This document shows, piece by piece, positions 23,508-30,936 of a DNA stretch of 46,419 bases. Numbering within the stretch: the stretch's first letter is position 1; the number at the start of each line of letters is the position of its first letter. The notes below the pieces were generated by a model. The model worked only from the letters and a program-made list of their open reading frames with translations, ran no database searches and was not told the DNA's origin. The DNA lies in contig NZ_FQUI01000015.1 in the NCBI RefSeq assembly GCF_900129175.1, positions 1 through 46,419 on the forward strand. Reading direction: 5' to 3'. The stretch comes from Marinitoga hydrogenitolerans DSM 16785 (GTDB lineage: Bacteria > Thermotogota > Thermotogae > Petrotogales > Petrotogaceae). The position numbers were made by a program, and so were the translations under genes.

Positions 23508-24467
23508 TCATCCTAACATTATATTAATAGCTATATATAATAGATAAGATAAGAGTAATATAAAGCCCTTCCAAAAACCAGCTTTTCTTTTTCTAAGTAA
23601 GAATATTTCTGTTAATATAATAACACCAACCATGTATACTGCATCAAATATAACAGATCTATCTGGAGTTATTGGGTGAATTGAAGCAGTAATTCCAAGG
23701 ACCACCAAAATATTGAAAGCATTAGAACCAATAAGATTACCTATTAAAATATCTTTTGTTCCTTTTTTGGCAGCTATAATACTTGTAACAAGTTCAGGTA
23801 AAGATGTTCCAATAGCAATAATAGTAACACCAATTAAAGTTTCTGTTAAACCGAGCAATTTAGCAAAATCGGAGGCTCCTCTAACAGTGATTTCACCACC
23901 GATAGCAAGCATTGTAATTCCAAGTAATACAAGAAAAATGATTTTATTCCAACTTATTGCTTTATTTTCTGTTTCTTGTATTTCTTCGAGTAATTGTTCC
24001 TGGATATTTTTATCACTTTTTGCCATGTTGTACATATATGCTATAAATATTATTAGATAAGTTAATAAAATAAAGCCATCATAATTTGAGAGGGTATTAT
24101 TTCCATCTAACAACATAAACAATAATGTTAATGAAATTAATATTACAAAAGGAATTTCATAGATTAAAGTGCTTTTTGGAATTGAACTTTTTTTTATCAT
24201 TAATGATAAACCTAGGATCAAAGCAATATTTGTAATATTACTGCCTATAACATTACCTAATGCTATTCCGGCCGAATTATTTAAAGCAGCACTAATACTA
24301 ACAAAAAGTTCAGGAGCGCTTGTACCAAATGCCACTAATGTTAAACCAGTAAATAATTCAGAGACACCAATTTTTCTTGAAAATCCAACAGAGCCTTCTA
24401 TTAAGTAGTCTGCACCTTTAATTAATAAAACCATACCTGAGATAATTAATATAATGTCTAATATCAA
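23508..24467 (-). CDS. Ca2+/cation exchanger, CaCA family (YrbG-like)
   Basis: A 319-residue membrane protein with about ten membrane segments in two inverted halves. Each half has the alpha-repeat motif: AFGTSAPELFVS (about residues 47-58) and AIGTSLPELVTS (about 217-228), with GNVIGSN and GNLIGSN in the paired repeat. Those Glu residues bind Ca2+ and/or Na+ in the family. It starts with TTG (24465-24467), supported by GGAGA spacing and by the TTGA overlap with the stop of the upstream zincin-like gene. It probably exports Ca2+ in exchange for Na+ or H+. Confidence 0.92.
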   Translation of the reverse strand: MILDIILIISGMVLLIKGADYLIEGSVGFSRKIGVSELFTGLTLVAFGTSAPELFVSISAALNNSAGIALGNVIGSNITNIALILGLSLMIKKSSIPKSTLIYEIPFVILISLTLLFMLLDGNNTLSNYDGFILLTYLIIFIAYMYNMAKSDKNIQEQLLEEIQETENKAISWNKIIFLVLLGITMLAIGGEITVRGASDFAKLLGLTETLIGVTIIAIGTSLPELVTSIIAAKKGTKDILIGNLIGSNAFNILVVLGITASIHPITPDRSVIFDAVYMVGVIILTEIFLLRKRKAGFWKGFILLLSYLLYIAINIMLG

Positions 24468-25294
24468 TTGGATTCTCTCCTTTCAAAGTTTCTATAAAAA
24501 ATAAAAAAATCATTATCAGATATTAGTGTGTTGTGGAATTTTTTTATAAAAATAGTTATGAAATTTTCAAAATCATCTAATAATATAGGATATTTAATAA
24601 TTTGAGAATAAGTATTATTTTCTTTCTTTTTTTTATTAAGTATGCTATTATATAGATCTTTATTATAATAGTATAAGTATTTTAATCTTATCGCCTCACA
24701 GATAATTTCGGGCCATAGGTCTTTTTCATTTTTTCTTTTTATAATATATCCGAAAGTATAATGAGATAATTCATGTATTAAAACACCATTTTTTAAATCG
24801 TTTTTTCTTAAAAATATATAATTTTGTGGTAAAAAAAATGATTGATTAAAACTATTTTCGAAAATATATAATTCTTCTGGAAAGGAAATGCCAAATGCTT
24901 TTAAGAAAAGAAGAGAGTTTTTTAATTCTTCACTTTCAATGTTAAACTGAGAAAATATAACACTTTCTTCAACATTATATGTTTTGAGGTTATTTTCATA
25001 TATTATAAAAAAATTATTTGAAAGAGCAAGAACATTTTTGTTTTTAGATATATTAACAGTAAAAACATAACCCCAGTTAGTTAATTTTATAAGGATATTT
25101 TTTTTTATATTGAAATTTTTATATATATCATACCCCTCAAAAAAAGAGTTATCAGCAATTAAGTCAAATTTTGGATATAAGGATGGATTAAAGATATAAA
25201 TATAATTGTTAGTGACAACTACAAATTTAAAAAAATTTAATATAATTATTACCAGGAAAAAAACAAATAACCTTCGGTATTTCCGCCTATCCAT
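24464..25294 (-). CDS. Membrane-anchored zincin-like putative peptidase
   Basis: This 276-residue protein has a single N-terminal membrane segment (about residues 9-27, LFVFFLVIIILNFF), so the rest is probably outside. Residues 174-178 read HELSH, a HExxH zinc site, and Glu200 in EIICEAIRLKYL, 22 residues after the second histidine, is placed like the third ligand of gluzincin-type peptidases. A Phe/Asn/Lys-rich beta region (about 30-130) precedes it. I do not recognise a named family. GGAG is correctly placed before the ATG. It overlaps the end of the 25249-25785 gene by 46 bp in another frame and the exchanger start by four bases. Peptidase function is predicted from the motif only. Confidence 0.6.
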   Translation of the reverse strand: MDRRKYRRLFVFFLVIIILNFFKFVVVTNNYIYIFNPSLYPKFDLIADNSFFEGYDIYKNFNIKKNILIKLTNWGYVFTVNISKNKNVLALSNNFFIIYENNLKTYNVEESVIFSQFNIESEELKNSLLFLKAFGISFPEELYIFENSFNQSFFLPQNYIFLRKNDLKNGVLIHELSHYTFGYIIKRKNEKDLWPEIICEAIRLKYLYYYNKDLYNSILNKKKKENNTYSQIIKYPILLDDFENFITIFIKKFHNTLISDNDFFIFYRNFERRESN

Positions 25295-25785
25295 ATTTGA
25301 TCTCCAATTTTTATTTTTGTTTTTCCCAATAAAGGTTGAGTTAAGTATAAAGAATAATCTATACTGCTTAAAGATTCTACATTTGAAATCTCAAAATTTG
25401 GATTAATTATCACATTTAAAATATTTTTGCAGTTTTTTGGTTTTGTATTAATGAAGATTTTTTTGCCATCGTTTAATTCTAATTCAATAGATTTTTTTAT
25501 TTCTAAATTTTCATAAGGTTTTTGAATAAACAATTGATACTTTTTATTATATGTTTGTGCTGTGATAATGGTACAATTGTTATAATCAGATATAGCAGAT
25601 AAAAAATCATCGATTTGTTCTAATTCCTCTTCTGATATTGAACTGTTTTTAAATGGATTGCCATTAATGAAAAAGAAAGATAACTTTTTATGGTACACAA
25701 AGTCCATAATTCCTTCAATAAATTCTAAATTATCTTCTATGGTGTTGAGAGGATTAAATTGTAATGCTAAAAAATTTAATTTCAT
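25249..25785 (-). CDS. Truncated, degenerate nitrilase-like protein
   Basis: This 178-residue protein begins LNFLALQFNPLNTIEDNLEFIE, which looks like the opening of carbon-nitrogen hydrolases (A-x-Q-x-N-P-x-x-G-x-x-x-x-N). The expected catalytic Glu after the second strand (FPEL in active enzymes) is missing (SFFFINGNPF), no conserved Lys is found in the middle, and the chain is much shorter than the usual 260 or more residues. It therefore looks inactive, or the resemblance is superficial. GGGGG precedes the ATG. It is the first gene of the run to the zincin-like protein and exchanger. The 46-bp overlap with the next gene is real, because both have sound starts and frames. Confidence 0.5.
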   Translation of the reverse strand: MKLNFLALQFNPLNTIEDNLEFIEGIMDFVYHKKLSFFFINGNPFKNSSISEEELEQIDDFLSAISDYNNCTIITAQTYNKKYQLFIQKPYENLEIKKSIELELNDGKKIFINTKPKNCKNILNVIINPNFEISNVESLSSIDYSLYLTQPLLGKTKIKIGDQIWIGGNTEGYLFFSW

Positions 25786-25806
25786 AATCAGCCCCCTTTC
25801 AAATTT

Positions 25807-25815
25807 ATTATACCA
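25807..25815 (-). promoter_or_regulatory. Extended -10 promoter of the nitrilase-like/zincin/exchanger run
   Basis: On the minus strand TGGTATAAT (25807-25815) is a perfect extended -10, 22 bp before the ATG at 25785. No clear -35 box. Confidence 0.55.
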
Positions 25816-25955
25816 TATACAATAAAAAAAAATAAAAGTATTATTTTCATCATATATACAACTTCCACATACAACAAAAGCTTCTTAAAGTGACATTTTA
25901 CTATAAAAAAATGACATAATATCATTTTTTATTTTAAAAGAAATGTAAAAAGGTA

Positions 25956-25961
25956 TATAAT
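25956..25961 (+). promoter_or_regulatory. -10 box of the PspC/LiaF-like/ABC operon
   Basis: TATAAT at 25956-25961 lies 35 bp before the GTG start at 25997. No good -35 is visible. The upstream 40 bp contain two copies of TGACAT, possibly regulator half-sites. Confidence 0.35.
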
Positions 25962-25996
25962 ATACTGGAAAGTATTAACTTTAAAGGGGTGATGGT

Positions 25997-26395
25997 GTGA
26001 AAAGGGATTTATATCGTTCTCGAAAAGATAAATTTTTAGGTGGAGTTTGTGGTGGTTTAGCGGAATATTTTGATATTAGCTCAACACTGATTAGACTATT
26101 ATGTCTGGGGTTAATTTTAGTTGATGGTGTAGGTTTCTTATTGTATATTATTGCGTGGATGATTATACCAGAAAAACCAGCTAATTCATCTGATAATAAA
26201 AAATCATATGAACAAAAAGATGTTTTCAATAAAAAAGTTAGTGAAAGAAATAATTTAATTATAGGGTTAATATTTTTAATTTTTGGAGCAATTTTTATTT
26301 TAAATAATTTTTTTCCATATATTTTATCTTTTACGGTGATTTTAGGCATATTTTTTTTAATTATTGGAATATATTTAATAGTAAAAGGGAGATGA
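25997..26395 (+). CDS. PspC-domain membrane protein
   Basis: A 132-residue protein. The N-terminal ~60 residues are a classical PspC domain: LYRSRKDKFLGGVCGGLAEYF, then DISSTLIRLLCLGLILVDG and the helix ending WMIIPE. Two further membrane helices fill the C-terminus (about 75-130). PspC proteins sense or respond to envelope stress, often working with PspA or the LiaFSR proteins; none of PspA, LiaS or LiaR is next to it. The start is GTG (25997-25999). It is the first gene of a six-gene plus-strand run, each gene overlapping or abutting the next, so it is probably the sensor of this module. Confidence 0.88.
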   Translation: MKRDLYRSRKDKFLGGVCGGLAEYFDISSTLIRLLCLGLILVDGVGFLLYIIAWMIIPEKPANSSDNKKSYEQKDVFNKKVSERNNLIIGLIFLIFGAIFILNNFFPYILSFTVILGIFFLIIGIYLIVKGR

Positions 26396-26399
26396 TAAT

Positions 26400-27239
26400 A
26401 TGAGATATATAATAGGCCTTTTTTTTGTTGCGATTGGAATTTTATTTATTGTTCAAGGGTTTAATCTGGATTTATTATTTAGAATATCTATAAATTTTTC
26501 AAAATTTTGGCCTTTTATACTAATAATGATAGGAATATCCATTTTATCTAAAAATATAAAATGGCTTAAATTTATTAATTTAGCAGTAGCAGTACTTTTT
26601 TTTGCATTGTTATTTTTTTGGAATTATAATATAACCTTCGAAAGTTTTTCAACAGAAAATTTTAATTATGATAATTACAAAAAAACAGATATAAAAATAT
26701 TGCCTGATTCTGAAATTATTGATATCCTATTTGATCTACCTGTTACAAATCTCGATATTTCGACAGACGAAAATTCTGAAATAATATCCGGATATTATTA
26801 TGGTTTTCAGAAATTAAATATAGTAAAAGAAGATGGGAAAATTAAGTTTAGAAATAGTATTTCAACGTTTGGTAGAAATAAATATAAGATATATTTAAAA
26901 TTGCCCTTAAAGTACATTTATAATATTTCTATAAATAGTGCTGTTGCAAATATTGATTTAAAACAAAATTTAAATATTATTAGAAGGTTTCAAATAAATG
27001 CAGGTGTTAGTAGAATTACTGGAAATATTAATGGATTTAAAGAGAAAATGTTCTTTGATGTAGACAGCGCTGTTGCAAAAATAACTTTTATATTACCTGA
27101 AGATTCAACATATTACCTTAATTATGATAGTGGAATAAAAAAGATTTATATTGATAATAAACTTATTAAAGATAGTGAAGGGAAGTTTTATGGAAATATT
27201 GATGCAGGCGTGTTAACAATAGATCTTAATACAAAGTAG
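26400..27239 (+). CDS. LiaF-like membrane protein with toastrack domain
   Basis: This 279-residue protein has three or four N-terminal membrane helices (FWPFILIMIGISIL) like the LiaF/DUF5668 type, then an outside beta-rich domain (about 90-279) made of repeated short strands such as NISINSAVANIDL and FDVDSAVAKITFILP. That pattern is the toastrack/DUF4097 beta-helix found in proteins of envelope-stress systems. It lies four bases after the PspC gene and one base before the next frame, so it belongs to the same operon. A role as an envelope sensor or inhibitor, as LiaF has in Firmicutes, is inferred from family and context. Confidence 0.75.
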   Translation: MRYIIGLFFVAIGILFIVQGFNLDLLFRISINFSKFWPFILIMIGISILSKNIKWLKFINLAVAVLFFALLFFWNYNITFESFSTENFNYDNYKKTDIKILPDSEIIDILFDLPVTNLDISTDENSEIISGYYYGFQKLNIVKEDGKIKFRNSISTFGRNKYKIYLKLPLKYIYNISINSAVANIDLKQNLNIIRRFQINAGVSRITGNINGFKEKMFFDVDSAVAKITFILPEDSTYYLNYDSGIKKIYIDNKLIKDSEGKFYGNIDAGVLTIDLNTK

Positions 27240-27248
27240 GTGATGATT

Positions 27249-27728
27249 ATGAGAAAAAATATTTATGGTGGAATTATATTAATTTTTTTAGGAGGATATC
27301 TAATTATATCTAACATTTTTAATATTAATTTTTCCTGGAATTTTATATGGCCAATTTTTATATTAATTCCAGGTTTAAAATTTGAATATGAATATTTTAA
27401 ATATAAGAAAAATCCTGGAATATTAATTCCAGGGGGAATTTTAACAATAATTGGTATATTATTTTACTTATGTGCGTTTTTGGGATATGAAATACTAAAT
27501 GTTTTATGGCCCACTTTTATTTTGGCTCCAGGAATTGGGATGTTGCAGATGTTTTTAGTTACTAAAAGAAAAGGACTATTACCTCCAGTTATTATTTTGA
27601 ATGGATTAGCTATTATATTTTTTGTAGAAGAATTTGTTAATGTTGATATATGGAATTATGTAATAGGATTTGGTTTTATTCTTTTAGGATTCAATTTCTT
27701 AGTTGGAAGGAGAAATAAAAATGAATAA
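27249..27728 (+). CDS. LiaI-like/DUF5668 membrane protein
   Basis: The ATG at 27249 has AGGTG six bases upstream and gives 159 residues; an earlier GTG at 27240 is part of that ribosome site. The protein is almost entirely hydrophobic, with repeated 'W-P-x-F/I-I-L-x-P-G' turns (FIWPIFILIPGL, LWPTFILAPGI) typical of DUF5668/LiaI-like transmembrane domains. No catalytic residues are seen. It overlaps the start of the ABC ATPase gene by eight bases. It probably forms part of a membrane complex with the LiaF-like protein. Confidence 0.75.
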   Translation: MRKNIYGGIILIFLGGYLIISNIFNINFSWNFIWPIFILIPGLKFEYEYFKYKKNPGILIPGGILTIIGILFYLCAFLGYEILNVLWPTFILAPGIGMLQMFLVTKRKGLLPPVIILNGLAIIFFVEEFVNVDIWNYVIGFGFILLGFNFLVGRRNKNE

Positions 27729-28620
27729 TGTAATTGAAATTAAAAATTTAAAAAAATATTATGATAATACAAGAGCTGTTGACGGTATATCTTTTGAAGT
27801 AAGAAAAGGAGAGGTTTTTGCTTTTTTGGGTCCTAACGGTGCAGGGAAAACAACAACACTTGAAATAATAGAAGGATTAAGAAAAAAAGATGATGGAGAA
27901 GTAATATATTTTGGACGATATAACTCACCATCAGATTTTTATATAAAAGAGAGAATTGGAGTTCAATTACAAAATAGTGCGTTTTTTGATAATCTTACAG
28001 TGTTTGAAACATTAAATATGTTTGCAGGATTATATAAAAAATCATATAATGTAAAAAAATTAATTGATATGATATCTTTAAATGAAAAGAGGAAAGCAAA
28101 AGTAAAAGAATTATCAGGTGGTCAAAAACAAAGATTGGCTATAGCTGTTGCTTTAGTTAATGATCCTGAAATAATATTTTTAGATGAACCAACAACCGGA
28201 CTTGATCCTCAAGCAAGAAGAATGATTTGGGAGATTATAATAGAATTAAAAAAATCTGGTAAGACTATAGTGTTAACTACTCATTATATGGAAGAGGCAG
28301 AACAATTGGCAGATAGAGTCCATATAATAGATCATGGAAAAATAATTGCCAGTGGAACAGTTGATGATTTGATAAAGTCTTTGAAAAAAGAAACAGTAAT
28401 AGTATTTAAAACTGAAAATCAGAAACTTTTTGAGGAAAAATTTAAATGTATAATTATCGATAATAAGGTTGAACTTGAAACTAACAATATTGAAAAAGAT
28501 ATGTTAAAGCTTTTAGAATTTTCAAAAATTAACAATATTAACTTAGAGGATATTCTAATTAGAAAGCCTAATTTAGAAGATGTTTTTTTAAATATAACTG
28601 GACGCTCTTTAAGAGACTGA
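27721..28620 (+). CDS. ABC transporter ATP-binding protein
   Basis: The ATG at 27721 follows GGAAGGAGA and gives 299 residues, the usual length of DrrA/CcmA-type ATPases with a C-terminal extension (about 230-299). Walker A is GPNGAGKTT, the signature is LSGGQKQRLAIA, Walker B is IIFLDEPTTGLDPQ, and the switch histidine is in LTTHYMEEAEQLA. It energises the two ABC-2 permeases encoded next and shares the operon with the PspC/LiaF-like proteins. Such exporters move drugs, peptides, lipids or glycoconjugates; the context suggests an envelope-stress exporter, but the substrate is unknown. Confidence 0.93.
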   Translation: MNNVIEIKNLKKYYDNTRAVDGISFEVRKGEVFAFLGPNGAGKTTTLEIIEGLRKKDDGEVIYFGRYNSPSDFYIKERIGVQLQNSAFFDNLTVFETLNMFAGLYKKSYNVKKLIDMISLNEKRKAKVKELSGGQKQRLAIAVALVNDPEIIFLDEPTTGLDPQARRMIWEIIIELKKSGKTIVLTTHYMEEAEQLADRVHIIDHGKIIASGTVDDLIKSLKKETVIVFKTENQKLFEEKFKCIIIDNKVELETNNIEKDMLKLLEFSKINNINLEDILIRKPNLEDVFLNITGRSLRD

Positions 28621-28630
28621 GGTGAAGCTT

Positions 28631-29779
28631 ATGAGAAAAATATTTTTATTATCTTTTTATCAGTTTAAAAATGACATAAGAGAATTTGATGGTTTTTTTT
28701 GGTCTTTTATATTTCCTTTGATTTTATTTATATTGTTAGTTTCTATTTCTGGTAATATATCAAATACAGAAAATATTGATATAAAAGATTTTAATGTTGG
28801 TATAGTGTATGAAAAAGATTTAATAGGATTTTCAAAAATGATTATTGAAAATAGTTTTGAACACATACCGTTTAAAATAAAAGAAATTGATAATTTAGAT
28901 ATAGCTTTAAATAAATTAAAAGAAAAAAAAATTAATGCAGTGTTGTTTTTTCCGGGAGATTTTTCAATTAAATTAAATACATCTTTGTTGGGTTTAAAAA
29001 AAGATACGGCAAATATTAATTTATATTATATTGAAGGAAGAAGTAATTCTAAAATTACAAAGGAGATATTAAATACATTTCTTGAATATATTAATATAGA
29101 AATTTTGAAAAGGATAAAAAAAGTTGAACCAGTTAATGTAAAGAAAGTTTCAATTACATCAGAAAAAGCAGATTTCTCTTATAAAGATTTTGTTTTTCCT
29201 GGAATTCTTATTCTTTCTATAATGTCTGTTGGATTTTTTAATATTCCGTATAATTTGCTTTTTTCAAAAGAAAAAGGTATTAATAAGAGATTATTAATAA
29301 CGCCTATAAAAGGAACAACATATTCTTTTGCATTAATAATAAGTAGTTATATAATGGCTCTTATTTCGAGCGTTTTTGTGGTTGTAGAAGGGATGCTTTT
29401 AAAAGTGTCAAACAAATTTTTCACTTTAGATTTTATTTTATTTTATTTTTTTTCTATTATTGTTATATTTTCATTTGGATTGTTATTTACAACAATATCA
29501 AGAAAAATAACGACGGTAATGGCTGTTTTAAATGTAGTATTCCAAATTTCGATGTTTTTAGGTGGATTGTATTTTCCTGTATTTAATGTCCCTTGGGTAA
29601 TAAAATGGATTGTGTATATAAACCCAATTACATATTTAGTAGAGGGATTGCGAAGAATAATAGGTTTTAATATAGCCCCTTTTTCGAATATGTGGATTTA
29701 TTTAGTGCCGTTGTTTTGGTTGATTATTTCACTTTTGGTGTTTTCTATTAACTATAAAAAGGTGATGGGATATGAATAA
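28631..29779 (+). CDS. ABC-2 type permease (first of two)
   Basis: Starting at the ATG at 28631 (GAGGTG six bases upstream), this 382-residue permease has an N-terminal membrane helix, an extracytoplasmic domain of about 150 residues, and five C-terminal helices. These are the features of ABC-2 (YhgE/NatB-like) exporters. The ABC-2 turn is in LGGLYFPVFNVPW and INPITYLVEGLRRI. The ORF overlaps the next permease by eight bases. It presumably forms a heterodimer with that permease. Confidence 0.88.
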   Translation: MRKIFLLSFYQFKNDIREFDGFFWSFIFPLILFILLVSISGNISNTENIDIKDFNVGIVYEKDLIGFSKMIIENSFEHIPFKIKEIDNLDIALNKLKEKKINAVLFFPGDFSIKLNTSLLGLKKDTANINLYYIEGRSNSKITKEILNTFLEYINIEILKRIKKVEPVNVKKVSITSEKADFSYKDFVFPGILILSIMSVGFFNIPYNLLFSKEKGINKRLLITPIKGTTYSFALIISSYIMALISSVFVVVEGMLLKVSNKFFTLDFILFYFFSIIVIFSFGLLFTTISRKITTVMAVLNVVFQISMFLGGLYFPVFNVPWVIKWIVYINPITYLVEGLRRIIGFNIAPFSNMWIYLVPLFWLIISLLVFSINYKKVMGYE

Positions 29780-30824
29780 GATCTTATTTTTATCTAAATA
29801 TATAACCAAAGAATCTTTAAGAAATAAAGCAGAATTATTTTTTAATTTGTTTTTTCCGCTTATTTTTCTTGTTATGTTTGGATTTGTATTTAATAATGAA
29901 AGTGACAATATGCTATCAATAGCATTATATGCAGATCATGATGTTAGATATTATACAGAAAATTTATCCCAAGAATACAAAGTTTATGAATTGAAAACTA
30001 TAAATAAAATAAAAGAAAATATAAAAAATGGAAATTATGATGTTGGAATAATAATAAAAAACGGGGAAATAATTTTGTATTATGATAATACAAATATTAA
30101 TAATACAGCATTTATGAACGCTATAGAATTAAAATTAAAAAAACTTGTTATGAATAAAGATTATAAACTAGATTATTTAGTGACCAAAGAATTTAATATT
30201 TCACCTACAAATATAAAAGGGAAATATATTGATTTTTTATTAACAGGTGTAATCGCAATATCTCTTTTATCAAATGGTATGTTTTCTGTAATAACAGTTT
30301 TTGGAAGATATAAAAAATTAAACATTTTAAAACGGTTTATATTGCTTCCTATAAGACCATATGTTTTTGTTATAGGAATAACTTTAACAAGAATAATTAT
30401 TAGTTTTTTATCTTTGATATTATTAAGCTTATTAGGAAAACTTATTTTTTCATCAATAATACAAATAAATTGGATTTTATATATATTATTAGGGATTACA
30501 AGTACATTGGGAATGATGGGCTTTGGACTTTTATTTTTATTTTTATTTAAAAAAAGTGAGACTGCACAAAATGCAGCTTCAATATTTTTTTCAATAATGT
30601 TATTTTTTTCTGGTGTTTATTTTCCAGTTGAATTCCTTCCAAAATCATTAAGATATTTTTCCTATTTTTTACCAATAAAATATATAGTGGATGCATTAAG
30701 ATATATAACGGGTATAGACGTGATGAATGTTAGTACCTTTGTTATATTGAATATTGTTATGCTACTTGATGGAATTTCTTTATTGATAGTCGCTTCAAGA
30801 AGTTTTTTAACACCAGAAAATTGA
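29772..30824 (+). CDS. ABC-2 type permease (second of two)
   Basis: A 350-residue paralogue of the preceding permease with the same layout: N-terminal helix, extracytoplasmic domain (about 45-145), and six C-terminal segments. The conserved ABC-2 turn reads FFSGVYFPVEFLPKSLRYFSY then LPIKYIVDALRYI. A ribosome site AAGGTG precedes the ATG. It is the last gene of the operon starting with PspC; no hairpin terminator is visible after it, so transcription might run on toward mnmG, 112 bp downstream. Confidence 0.88.
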   Translation: MNKILFLSKYITKESLRNKAELFFNLFFPLIFLVMFGFVFNNESDNMLSIALYADHDVRYYTENLSQEYKVYELKTINKIKENIKNGNYDVGIIIKNGEIILYYDNTNINNTAFMNAIELKLKKLVMNKDYKLDYLVTKEFNISPTNIKGKYIDFLLTGVIAISLLSNGMFSVITVFGRYKKLNILKRFILLPIRPYVFVIGITLTRIIISFLSLILLSLLGKLIFSSIIQINWILYILLGITSTLGMMGFGLLFLFLFKKSETAQNAASIFFSIMLFFSGVYFPVEFLPKSLRYFSYFLPIKYIVDALRYITGIDVMNVSTFVILNIVMLLDGISLLIVASRSFLTPEN

Positions 30825-30864
30825 AAGTTCACAAATTATATTAATAAAAGAAAAGAAAGAGATA

Positions 30865-30901
30865 TATAATAAAATAGTTATATAAAAAATAGTTATATAA
30901 T
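30865..30901 (+). promoter_or_regulatory. Candidate tandem -10 boxes before mnmG
   Basis: Two TATAAT hexamers (30865-30870 and 30896-30901) lie 31 bp apart, linked by a 14-bp direct repeat. Neither has a clear -35. The second is 35 bp before the GTG start of mnmG. Confidence 0.35.
30871..30899. repeat. 14-bp direct repeat AAAATAGTTATATA
   Basis: AAAATAGTTATATA occurs at 30871-30884 and again at 30886-30899 with one base between. It is low in complexity and AT-only except for one G. It may be a regulator site or a simple duplication. Confidence 0.5.
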
Positions 30902-30936
30902 AAAAATGTAAATGCTGTAAAAACGGAGGGAATTTT

